A stretch of 51,805 nucleotides of DNA, from positions 1 to 51,805 of IMG/VR virus record IMGVR_UViG_3300048006_000111; one strand, 5' to 3'. Positions 10,901-18,100 of this stretch are shown piece after piece. Position numbers and translations under genes: made by a program. Under the pieces are notes generated by a model. The model saw only the letters and a list, made by a program, of their open reading frames with translations, did not search any database and was not told the DNA's origin. The DNA comes from a virus. The number at the start of each line of letters is the position of its first letter. Position 1 is the first letter of the stretch.

Positions 10901-11012
10901 AAGCACTTACGTACTCTTCTAAAGACATTTCCTCGTAATTAGCGTTGTCTTGCACTTCAGCAAGTGTTAATTCACCTAAAACTGGGTGTATGTAAATAGG
11001 ATCTATTGCCAT
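1947..11012 (-). CDS. 3021-residue polyvalent virion protein with HExxH and HAD signatures
   Basis: By far the largest gene. Visible parts: an N-terminal segment (1-60) with LEEYVSAFNLK, a short motif that I recall at the start of such giant phage proteins; long charged helical regions; a glycine/alanine-rich hydrophobic patch near residues 650-690; a zinc-peptidase-like motif HEFSH at 1208-1212; a HAD-type phosphatase signature FDFDDT with D2102 and D2104, followed by FVLTARP and FTDDH; then a C-terminal helical region with NRRSALLQLMSSANFINW, typical of large polyvalent proteins. It is probably injected with the DNA. In Crassvirales such proteins are packed as cargo. Which activities are real is inference. 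It is translationally coupled to the amidase. Confidence 0.8.
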   Translation of the reverse strand: MAIDPIYIHPVLGELTLAEVQDNANYEEMSLEEYVSAFNLKIKEKEPVGTGTVLRPTEGKPIVAAGENVPVVTEIDETFALESQLEDILSEYEKVEPGGIFGDKYNGTRAGKMLLDERYSNIRSKLKKAYTGSEMDINKPMSIIDKTEEEVQEFLMNEYPGVFIEQTGVRNALNIVLPGTDNPIELDLQPFTLDGRDEAVDVLKKLDKAYNSQTDEDLIINTVGQLADVLNETKDDRAINKALESTGYSVSINQPSGSRKDGTYQPYSYNVLKDGVVVQEKLDVNKLRSFMKEDLGDEGYESIKKSSYEATSTYLENKAREIEAEKKVIKSNKSLDLKYFKNTYAEDIIANVNQVLSEGFSEEEQDQIREYMESNAIGEMVYNAKLDKMIKVPGKIDDDIIRMRNWRGLPESVVDKIEQAGGEDFIKNMYVAGIKELKNQELLDRSSTIAERIMANSGDQNLIKLGQGVAKIEKEKFDERIKAQVKELPNIQKKFIDILSEKANEISKNSPEGTKISIEYTPSGEAIFSVSNDRNLSSEEGEKLKQAQSEMYKLQNDFVNLQIDYSATVENMQREVSEFYAANPADADVFRNSMKEYGIGGLLAKDVNDAFAGILLAAPTLVDADWAIEAQKRLNSKNDYFEKMGSYDDGNFGTYFFRTLGQQSANITLAIATGGVGSAAGLSSSMTANAIGGLFGLSSGTQTYRDLKTQQQIVGTADKQAKIALNAYESGIIDLYTYTSTMRDINKTKAMSEISDAQIVNASLANGIIEGTVTRFLGTAPNTIKLLKDFKSPTSLTSIAENLYAGNYQKVASLIGKPLLTRGAGELAEEELIYGGQQFITEYGILDRELDLSAWDDTAMSTIITLGVSQSPGVAYSGMVNYNATKKFEQKINKLRINNNELSTLIQDSKLDDKQKKLLISDMASNLQEQGLELDRLGVDILGRDVNDIKRLIGTELIKSQLLSQAGVMPGMSDVDKAEVVNSYKESLTKEEAKVFETQLNVLDKQVNNIKEKPTSTKKAKESLGDLWTNNNKYLKKVNKDNYNSKSIEDQIVAVINHVRESVSRESKKAAKANPEIVEIVENETINDKPLNNKQKESRYKELGDQMALDRSRAISVAEGVSAKASDIFADVKSVNIIEYTTEEELKKALEDQGVDVNSKEYKDAVSKFNNGETYGAVMGNTIITQDKDQAKKDLDKGQIKAGTVILHEFSHIVDDARIKPENRKLYAENLAAAAAKTNNKAIQAVDKSVRSMLDNLYANENLTFENSEKYRDEYTKYMQEYLYAYEDEVQIEQEDSFMTRVFNNTNPNKLNTPEKALSYLAANNAAFRAGKVSKKTKKALQEFEGKDTKFSDKSTVNKLAVEYKNDPSSFNTGDKYFDFFTQYQSVALDAMGYNVSKGDILANEASQFVATEFESVIKNYKPVDKDGNKQAFTTYVFNVFKAGRANKFYKQEFAPKDFKQTRIGVGFDIASQDSNETLEEREAREAKETVSKIDPRKFKIVSPDIKKIENLVNISQSDLAPFNADFKSISSKFGTKIASSIYNISEGKLDKNANLTYAKKITNGIPENSEAGRIQDDFRNDQEVRKFIKLLPPTNVTSKESEVGSRGEKIPVSKDIQGRSIGLKGRVLNYFYADKTGERSSGLSSQPFIRKLKPEFTGSISTQTIKDLQDAMGITPAGELNRYDRNIGTFLGGIAKLKGSIIANTIARDKASKLDQKSSRSPKQIQADIGAGRSDIQFSEKVKGILANPVFKLETRGVDGLLKAYGIDGTFKFKTREDVDKYVAEVKKNLLPLMPRDFWFGKPNKKGNYGTVFTPTSKVLGTTDVAKSLYKEYYVDQMKKLATDPNQKYGAPVKGVSDFSISGYDTLFKTKEIIKAKVKSGDIAAFNKKVGKIHQAMWYRFNKAIQSNKENAKVIGNYLKITGSDTGHWHKLGAQFVGYSNKITGSRFEYEHAMPATSAYLYLLDVSLSKSAFESAYDFVIDNYKLISLDKAMDKKLIAVGLRSEMPIGWNLLNNKWYDRYFSELVATVDGGIDPRGLISIDGTNFQDKYSINADGSPYIRGTFKPEAKSQVRKDNIADKAMKNARSPKYSEKIKKARVFDFDDTLAQTKSNVLYTMPDGTTGKIDAGTFAKDAGKMEAEGAVWDFSEFSKVMNGKKGPLFDVAKKIQDARGSEDIFVLTARPQDAAGPIKEFLGSLGLNIPLKNITGLADGRPQAKADWMLGKFAEGYNDFYFTDDHLGNVKAVKDVLSVLDVKSKVQQARIKFSEKLSDEFNSMIERNKGIAAKATFSDALARRRGQKQKRFSFFIPPSADDFRGLTMYTFAGKGKQGEADQEFFDKALIKPYMRGVGAVEQAKQRITNDYRALIKKYPEVKKKLRKKFEGTKYTTDEAIRIFLWDRAGFTIPGLSKTDQAKVVDLVSKNDSLIQFADGVELITRLDSFVEPNDFWDASTIIGDLSRVGRDINRKEYLSEFIENVDIIFSPKNLNKVQAVYGFRVREAIEDSIRRMKSGNNKTSGGGRLVESWNNWVNNSVGAIMFFNRRSALLQLMSSANFINWSDNNPAQAALALANQPQYWKDVIRLFNSDKLKQRRSGLEGDIQEAEIAQASRKGGMTGVISYLLKIGFTPTQIADSIAISTGGATFYRNRINTYKKQGFEASEAEAKAFEDFSAISDETQQSADPMLISGQQSSVLGRLVLAFQNTPMQYTRLIKKAGQDLINGRGSKKQNISKILYYGAIQNFIFNALQNALFALVPGFDDEDEDFATDKEKEKYDEKKIRGEENKIARISNGMVDSIVRGSGLAGAVAVTVKNTIREFIEYQEKPQFSRENADIILAALQISPPIGSKARKINSALQTLQYEKDVINERGFDVTIDGKFQLSPTYNMIGSLSAATLNLPLDRAVDEVNSITEALDTRNTQWQRIALALGWRSWDTGVKIEEHDLIKTKAKAARKEAGKEKAKETRKINKQKSKEYKAYRRKILYMLPVEVREELYRKEKESGIKTPAFKLQKLEEKYNDLK

Positions 11013-11030
11013 TTCTTATATTATATTTAA

Positions 11031-12680
11031 TTAACGATAAAGTTTTTTAGCTTGTTCAAAAGTCATTGCATCACCTATTGGATCACCGTCTTTGTTTTCT
11101 ATTTGAAACTTTTGTGCCACAGGATCATAAACAAGTTTTCTACCACCTGTTCCAGCCCCTAAGGTTCTTGCTACTGTAAAGTATTCTTTTGCTGCATCCT
11201 CACCTTCATCTAGAACTTTTTTGCTTTTTCGTAATTCTCTCTCGTTAGCATCTCCAACATTAGTTCTACTAGGATTATTGTTCTTTTGAGCTTTAGCAAC
11301 GTCACTTTCTTCTATGTAGAAATACTGCTCTGTATTTGGTTTAACATTACTTACATCAACACCAGCTTCTTTAAGCTCGTCTATCTGCTCTTGTGTTATC
11401 ATTCTTTTTTGAAGTTCTAATCCGTTAACTTTTTGATTAACAAATTTACCAGAAGAATCTCTTTCTTGACCTAAGTTAAAATGAGTTAAAAAATCATCGT
11501 TAATGTAGCCTAGTATTTCTTGCTGAACGTCTTCTGCTGAGAATTTTCCAGATTTAATTTGCTCAGCATAATCTATACCAGCTCTACCTAAGGACTCTAG
11601 ATAATTATAAGCATCTTGCTGATCTGTAGGACTTCCTTGTAGCATTTTTGTTATTGTACCTGCCTTAGCGTTAAATAAATTTTTCATAGAACTTAAAGCT
11701 CCATCTATATTAACAAACTCCATAGACTTAACTTGATCTAAAGTATCTCCCTTTGTTTTTGTTCCTGCTAATTTATGCTTGTACTGTTTGTTTAACTGTC
11801 CGTTTTTTACTACATTAAACTCTTTAGCCTGTGTGTTGTAGTCTATCTTGGGTATTATATTTTGTCTGGCCATATCACCACTCCAACTACCGTCAGATAA
11901 GTTTCTACTCCAATCAACATGTATGTAACCATCAACTACAGGATATTTACTTTCATCACTATAAGATGCTGCTTCAGGAGTTCCAGCCTTTATTTTAAAA
12001 GAAAGCTTCATTACTGACTCAAGATCGTTTTTTGAGTTTTGTATTCTTTCAAAAGATCTGTTTGTAACCTCTACGTTGCTAGGTAAAGGTTTATTATATA
12101 TGCTAGAACCTACTAAGTAATTAGTGTATTGTCCAGCTCCTGTTCCAGCTAAGTAATAACCTTCTTCACCGCTAATTGCTTTTTCAAAATCATCTTTATC
12201 AGATAGCGGTATAGCAGCTTCTTTAGAAAAATTGTTAAAAGTTCTTTGTTGACGTGCTATAGCTCTTTGGTATTCTTTTCTTTTATCCGGATCTAAGTCT
12301 AAATTTGAATTAACTTCTGCAGCCATTTTTATGGTACCTATTCCATAGTCTTTTTTAAAACCCTTGTATTCATAAACGCCTCCATACATTTCGTATTCAA
12401 CTTGTTCTCTAGCTTGTTCTATAAAACCTTTATCAGCGCCTTCGTTTTCTAGCTTTATAAAGTTAGCTTCTGAGGCTTCTAAGGCTTTTTGCTCTGCAGA
12501 TATATATGATTTCTGATATATTTGTTTTTTCTTTTCTACTATATCAGCTTGTTTATTTCTAGCTTCTACCACTTGGTTAAAGCCGGATACTAAAGCTGCT
12601 GAAACTTGACTAGATGCATCGGCCCAAGCTTTTGCACCGTATAGATCTTGTATTATTGTTGGATTAGTATATGCGCTCAT
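11031..12680 (-). CDS. Putative internal virion protein (549 aa)
   Basis: I do not recognise a catalytic domain. Residues about 1-90 are strongly helical and alanine/lysine/glutamate-rich (VVEARNKQADIVEKKK, EQKALEASEANFIKLE), likely a coiled coil. The rest is mixed and polar, ending in GDPIGDAMTFEQAKKLYR. It lies between the hydrophobic 246-residue protein and the giant polyvalent protein, the usual place for ejection or internal core proteins in podoviruses. An internal virion role is inferred from order alone. Confidence 0.6.
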   Translation of the reverse strand: MSAYTNPTIIQDLYGAKAWADASSQVSAALVSGFNQVVEARNKQADIVEKKKQIYQKSYISAEQKALEASEANFIKLENEGADKGFIEQAREQVEYEMYGGVYEYKGFKKDYGIGTIKMAAEVNSNLDLDPDKRKEYQRAIARQQRTFNNFSKEAAIPLSDKDDFEKAISGEEGYYLAGTGAGQYTNYLVGSSIYNKPLPSNVEVTNRSFERIQNSKNDLESVMKLSFKIKAGTPEAASYSDESKYPVVDGYIHVDWSRNLSDGSWSGDMARQNIIPKIDYNTQAKEFNVVKNGQLNKQYKHKLAGTKTKGDTLDQVKSMEFVNIDGALSSMKNLFNAKAGTITKMLQGSPTDQQDAYNYLESLGRAGIDYAEQIKSGKFSAEDVQQEILGYINDDFLTHFNLGQERDSSGKFVNQKVNGLELQKRMITQEQIDELKEAGVDVSNVKPNTEQYFYIEESDVAKAQKNNNPSRTNVGDANERELRKSKKVLDEGEDAAKEYFTVARTLGAGTGGRKLVYDPVAQKFQIENKDGDPIGDAMTFEQAKKLYR

Positions 12681-12696
12681 GTTTTGTTTTTTCTAT

Positions 12697-13437
12697 TTAC
12701 GGGTTAAATAAAGTTCCTTCTTGAGCTCCACCAATAGCTGTCCCAACACCAATCGCACCTGTTATAGCACCACCCCATGCTTGAGCTTTTGCTTGGTTAG
12801 CGGAAGCTTGATTTGCCATAGCTTGTTGTTGTTGTCCAGCTGCTCTAGCTAAATCTGCGTTACTTCTGTTTTCCTCTGTTTGCATTACAAATTGTTCTCC
12901 AGCTGCCATTTGAGTTTGCATTCTCTGTCCTTCTGATATTTGTATACCTTGTATTCTTTGTGCTTCACTCATTTGAAGCATTTCCATTTTTTGTTGACCT
13001 TGTGCTCTTAGTTTTTCATTAGCAACTTCTTGTTGTTCTATACTAGCTGACACTCCTTTTTTACTAGCTAAAGCAGCCTGCGCTAAAGCAGTAGCACCAC
13101 CTGCACTAGCACCTGTTGTTGCTAATGTATCTAGTGAATTAGCTAAAGCCATATCCGCTTGTTCCATTTGTATTTCAGAAGCTTGAGTAGCAACAGACAT
13201 ACTAGCAAAAGGATTAGATACCATGTCGCTTAAATTAGAAGCTAAACTAGATAGATTACTATTACCTGCATAAGGGTTAGTTATAGGAACTCTTTCAGCC
13301 TTTATTCTATCTATCTCTTGCTGAGCTCTTGATGCTGCTCTACCGGCTCTTTTACCCGCTTTATCGGCTTGATTTGCTGACACGGCTCCACCTATAAGTG
13401 ATGCTCCCGCGCCTACAACCGCTGCTACTACTGCCAT
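12697..13437 (-). CDS. Putative internal virion / ejection protein (246 aa)
   Basis: The N-terminus MAVVAAVVGAGASLIGGAVS is a glycine/alanine hydrophobic segment, and the C-terminus has another (AWGGAITGAIGVGTAIGGA, about residues 219-237). Between them lies a long alanine/glutamine-rich helix containing runs such as MSEAQRIQGIQISEGQRMQ. Hydrophobic ends around a coiled-coil core is the layout of T7 gp14-like and other ejection proteins that help carry DNA across the membrane. It is followed by the 549- and 3021-residue proteins, which together would form an ejection set. This is an architectural call, not a family match. Confidence 0.6.
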   Translation of the reverse strand: MAVVAAVVGAGASLIGGAVSANQADKAGKRAGRAASRAQQEIDRIKAERVPITNPYAGNSNLSSLASNLSDMVSNPFASMSVATQASEIQMEQADMALANSLDTLATTGASAGGATALAQAALASKKGVSASIEQQEVANEKLRAQGQQKMEMLQMSEAQRIQGIQISEGQRMQTQMAAGEQFVMQTEENRSNADLARAAGQQQQAMANQASANQAKAQAWGGAITGAIGVGTAIGGAQEGTLFNP

Positions 13438-13438
13438 A

Positions 13439-13846
13439 TTAAATGTTTTTAGTTATTTCATGTGATGAGCCAGGATCTACTGTCCAACCCAAGTTCTTAT
13501 GTATATTTATCAAGTTTCTATTTCTACCTATAGTAAACATGTGTTTTTTACCTATTTCTTTACAAGCTGCTTCAGCGCTATTTATTAATAACTCTAAAGC
13601 TTCTTTACGATCGCTGTCTCTGTAAGTTGGATCTGAAACTATCCATTCTAATAAAACAGCATCTGAGTTTGTTTGATATACAAAACCAGCGCAAATAGAT
13701 TTACCTTTTTTTTCTACCATAAAACCTCCTTTTCCATTGTCAGGCAAAAAAGATTTAGGTGGGTTAACCCAATTAGGCCATGAGTCCCACCATTCACATA
13801 ATGTTTCCCAGTCTTGATCTGTTAATACTCTTACTTTTAATTCCAT
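13439..13846 (-). CDS. GNAT-like acetyltransferase
   Basis: 135 residues, with the order of a GNAT N-acetyltransferase: GGFMVEKKGKSICAGFVYQT (strands 2-4), LLEWIVSDPTYRDSDRKEAL (strand 4, pyrophosphate loop and helix 3 region), then NINLIN/IHKNLGWTVD (helix 4 and final strand). The usual Q/RxxGxG/A loop is degenerate, here YRDSDRKEA, so acetyl-CoA binding is uncertain. Similar short GNAT-like proteins sit among tail genes in many marine phages, where their substrate is unknown. It is tightly packed, one base from the 246-residue gene and 10 from the 431-residue gene. Confidence 0.65.
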   Translation of the reverse strand: MELKVRVLTDQDWETLCEWWDSWPNWVNPPKSFLPDNGKGGFMVEKKGKSICAGFVYQTNSDAVLLEWIVSDPTYRDSDRKEALELLINSAEAACKEIGKKHMFTIGRNRNLINIHKNLGWTVDPGSSHEITKNI

Positions 13847-13856
13847 TTAATTTTAT

Positions 13857-15152
13857 TTAATAAGATGACTCAGAGTAGTTTGATGATAACGCAAACAACT
13901 CGTTTGTTCCTGAGCTAGTTGTATTTGTAGCTCTTAGTTTTACTGTTGCAAAAAATCCTTTAACTCCAGATATTGATCTACCATATATAACCTCGCCACC
14001 AGCAGCAGCTGAAGTATTTATTAGGTTAGCAAAATACTTATCTTCTTTTCTTTTGAATTCATTTTTAAACAAACTACTTTCCATGCTAGCTAAAGTTGTT
14101 GGTAAAGCATAAACTGCAATTGGATTTGCTGAATCTTCGTTAGTGACAAAGCTTTCCATAGACCAGTTAAAGTTACCTTCATAATTAACTGTTTTAAATG
14201 TCTTTATTAAAGAAGGATTTGTGTTTAATATACTAGTGACAGTTGAATCATATTGAACTCCATAAAAATTAGCTCTAGGTAAAACAGCACCGGAGTTGTT
14301 AAACTCAACATAGTGTTTGTATAAAGAACCGCTTTTAGTAGAAAAGAAGTTGTTTTGTATACTAAACATTTGTCTAGGTATATAGCTTAATGTACTTGTC
14401 CAACCTTTTACTTGTTCATCAAAAGTTACAGTTATTGGTGATTGGCTTGTAGAGGTTTGTAAAGACAATACATAAGCTTTGTTATATATGTCATAACCAC
14501 CTATAGCTTTTCCAGCTTCTAGTATACCAAATTGATCTCTAAAAAAGTCATACATACCGTAGTTAGATATTTCTGTTATACCATCTCTAGACAACCTAAG
14601 AACAGATCCTTGAGCTGCATCAGTAAAGTATTTTCTATAACCATAAACAGCAAAAGACTCTGGATTCTTTGCAATTCCAAATTCACCAGCGTATGGTTGT
14701 ATAGCTCCAATAACTACATTAGATGTGGTTTGCACTGGTAAACCCTCTTGAGTATATATAGCATCTTTATCTATTAAAGCTCTATTTACTTTTCTTTCTT
14801 GAAATATAGTTAAATTAGTATCCTCAGCGTATAGTTTTTGTATACTACCTTTTGATGGGTCTACGGTTCTAGTTATGTCTTGACCAGATGGAAAAACATT
14901 TGTTTGGTTTACACCTGTTCTAGAATTTACAACGCCAGAATATATAATAGAATTAGCTAATAGCTGTTGAGCGTTTTCATCTGATGCTAAAAAAGCCCTA
15001 GGTGCTAGTCCAGTCTGCACATTGTTATAGCCACCTCTAATTCTAGATTCTTCAATATACCAATCATACTCAGTTCTAGAAGGCCCAGTCTGTCTGTTTA
15101 TTTTCTTTAAAACGTATGTGTTATAATACTTTACTGGTATAGCTGTAGCCAT
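13857..15152 (-). CDS. Putative tail protein (431 aa), partner of the 1639-residue tail protein
   Basis: No enzymatic signature. A central block with IFQERKVNRALIDKDAIY and the following VIGAIQPYAGEFGIAKNPES resembles a conserved beta-rich region of tail or muzzle-type proteins of marine Bacteroidota and crAss-like phages. In other phages I recall, this block follows the region represented by the 1639-residue gene, so the two genes here may be a split form of one longer tail protein. The C-terminus is Ser/Thr/Asn-rich and ends ALSSNYSESSY. Assignment rests on recalled similarity and position. Confidence 0.6.
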   Translation of the reverse strand: MATAIPVKYYNTYVLKKINRQTGPSRTEYDWYIEESRIRGGYNNVQTGLAPRAFLASDENAQQLLANSIIYSGVVNSRTGVNQTNVFPSGQDITRTVDPSKGSIQKLYAEDTNLTIFQERKVNRALIDKDAIYTQEGLPVQTTSNVVIGAIQPYAGEFGIAKNPESFAVYGYRKYFTDAAQGSVLRLSRDGITEISNYGMYDFFRDQFGILEAGKAIGGYDIYNKAYVLSLQTSTSQSPITVTFDEQVKGWTSTLSYIPRQMFSIQNNFFSTKSGSLYKHYVEFNNSGAVLPRANFYGVQYDSTVTSILNTNPSLIKTFKTVNYEGNFNWSMESFVTNEDSANPIAVYALPTTLASMESSLFKNEFKRKEDKYFANLINTSAAAGGEVIYGRSISGVKGFFATVKLRATNTTSSGTNELFALSSNYSESSY

Positions 15153-15187
15153 ATTTTTATTATTACTTGTTTTTTAAATTATTTAGG

Positions 15188-18100
15188 TTATGGTCCTACA
15201 AATCCACCTGATGGGACCGCTGTTGGAAACACGGTTGGATCTGTTGTGCCAGTACCTCCTCTTGGGTAGAATGGCGGATCTGCCATTATAACTTCAGTTA
15301 AATTTGTTCCTGGATTTTGTATAGTTGGTGTTTGACCAGCAGGAAGATACGTAACTATAGCGCCAGCATAACCAGTTGGAGCAACACCTGGCCAATTTTG
15401 ATTTCGGGTCATTTCTATTTTTAAATTAACCGCTGCGCTAGGTTGAAAATTATACGTACCCGTGGTGGTTGTTGGTGTAGGATTTTTTTCACCTGGACTA
15501 ACGCCTTCTGTTATTTGAGTTGAAGTTCTAGACAAACCTTCTAATCTAGCAACTCTTTGAAAAGAACCGTTAAAACCTGTGTTTTGGTTTGAACCTTGAC
15601 TTGTTACATCGCTAACAAAGTATCCACCAACAGTATTGGTGCCACTACCTAGTGTACCATCAGGATATGTACCTCCGTTTTCAGTACAACCTCGAACATC
15701 ACAAAAGCCAGGGTTTTGCTTACTAGAAGCAATCCATATATCTACATCATTTGCTGTCCAGTTTTGAATTTGACCTTGCCAAATAGGTAGATTGTTTGAG
15801 CTAGTAATAGTATTTAGCGATATATCTGATTGAGTACCTTCATATGCTGGATTTGGATTACCCTGTGTATATGAAGCGTATACTACTTGACCCGTGTAGT
15901 TAGCTGCTCCAACAGTGTAATTCATGTAAGTATATGTAACAGCTCCCACGTCGTCTGTAAGACTAAAATATAAAGAATAAGCACCTACTTGTTGGTAATT
16001 ACCAGTAGTAGCATTACCAGATAATACAAATTGTCTATACTTAATAGGGCTTGAGCCACTAGCTGTTTGATTAGCTTGATATACTATACTTGCAAAATCA
16101 CTTATATTTCCAGAAGTGCCTGAGTTACCAGGGTAAACACCGTAATATGTTACACTACCCGCATTGTTTGTATACCTAGCACCTACAAAATCCCAACCAT
16201 TATTACTACTAAAAGTCGCAGAATCACCATTAGTTGGATATCCAACACCGGATGTTATAGCACTACCATTTAAACCTAATGGGCTAAGGCTACGCGCGCC
16301 TGCGTTTGGATACATACCAACTATCAATCCTCCAGTGTTAGGGACTGTAAAAGGAGGTAAAGTGTTAATTATAACAGGTGGATCGTTTTGTAATTGTAAA
16401 GTTACAGTTTCAAAAGTATCAACACCACCTAAACTCCATTTAAGATTAACTTCAAATTTACCTCTCCACGTAACATCATACAAGTTTGAGTTACTACCGC
16501 CGGCGAAAAACCCATTGGGATCATTAGGTCCTTGAGCTGTTGTTATATTAAAACTACCATTACCAACGGCCACTAGGTTAAATCTACTTATATAATCTAT
16601 ATTAGTGTCTATGGCTTGTGTCGTTGGATTGTAAGAAAAAATATTTACAATAGAACAAGAGGCAGATGTAACTATTTGACCACCACTAGTTGGAAAAAAG
16701 TTACCAGTTATAGTACTACCTATAACGTCGTTTTCAGAGAAAGAAACTGATACGCTCGAAAAAGTAGATCCATTTATATCGCCGCTTTCGTTTTGTATAT
16801 CAGAATTTAAATCAGATATAAGCTGTGCTGAAGATGTCTCGTAAAATAATTCTAATTGTGATACGAAAGGAGATGTTTCATAAATAGCTAAACCTAAGTT
16901 TGCTGGATATGGATCAGTACCTGTGGGTTGAGTGTAAAGCGACTCGTCTAAACCAACTGGTTTTCTAGTAGAAAGCTTAGCAACGTAAGGTTTTGTGTTA
17001 AAATTATATATAGAATATGGGTTAACATCACCTGCAGCTGTTGGTATAGGATTTGCTGCGTCACCGGTTAAAAGAGGGAATACATCTTTTATTGTTCCAA
17101 CTAAATCAACTGAGTCAGGAGAAAATGCAGGATCAAATTGCTTTGTTTGAGTTGAAAAATTATTCACAACTACAGGAACTATATTTGTTACTCTAGGAAA
17201 CATTGTTTCATCAGACGTAAATTGATCTTGTAATGGACCAACGTCTTGTAAATTTCTAGGTACTTTGTTTATATTATCAGATATTAAAGTTATAAAACCA
17301 GTTTCTCCTTCTTCTAAAGTAGAGCTTTTAATTGGATAACCATTTATTATACCAGGTAAGTAAACATTATAATAATCTTGCTGTTGTTGTTTTACTCCAA
17401 ACTTATAAGTGTAAAAACCATTTACGTTTATATCGTAAGTAGCACGAGTCATGTTCGACGTTAGGTCAGGTTCTGGTTGTTGAAGATCTGGCGTATTAGA
17501 GAACAGATATTTAACATCTATTTCTTCCTTAGTTTGTATAGTTATATTATAAACAGGTGTCGAACTGGATGGTGTTACAGTTACTATATCAGTGTAGTCT
17601 ATATACTGGCCTGACATTTTTCTACCAACTGAAAAACATCTACCATAATTTGTAGTAAAATTATCAAACATAAGCCCAGTTCCATTTGAGCGCACCCCAG
17701 CTGATCCTAACTTATATTGATAGTATCTATTAGGTCCAAACAACAACTCTACTTTAACGTTAAAACCAGGAGTTATAGCGTTATTAAATACAACGTTTAC
17801 ATGAGCTAAACTAACACTTGCTGTGTAATCATCGTTTATTTTTTTTAGTATCCAACCATTACCTTCATTAACATATACATTGAGAATGTTAGCATTATTT
17901 TGGAAATCAACAGCTTTGATAGCATAAGCAAAAAATGTTGTTGTTAAATTTGTTGTGTTTGCGGTAAAGTATTGATAACTTTGACTTTCAAAATAAGGAT
18001 ACAAAGCTCCTGTGCCCGTGGTTCCAGTTCCATCTTCAATATTTACAGCATAATACTCTCCTTGAGCATAAGCACCTGGGTAACCCGATGTTAAAGAGTT

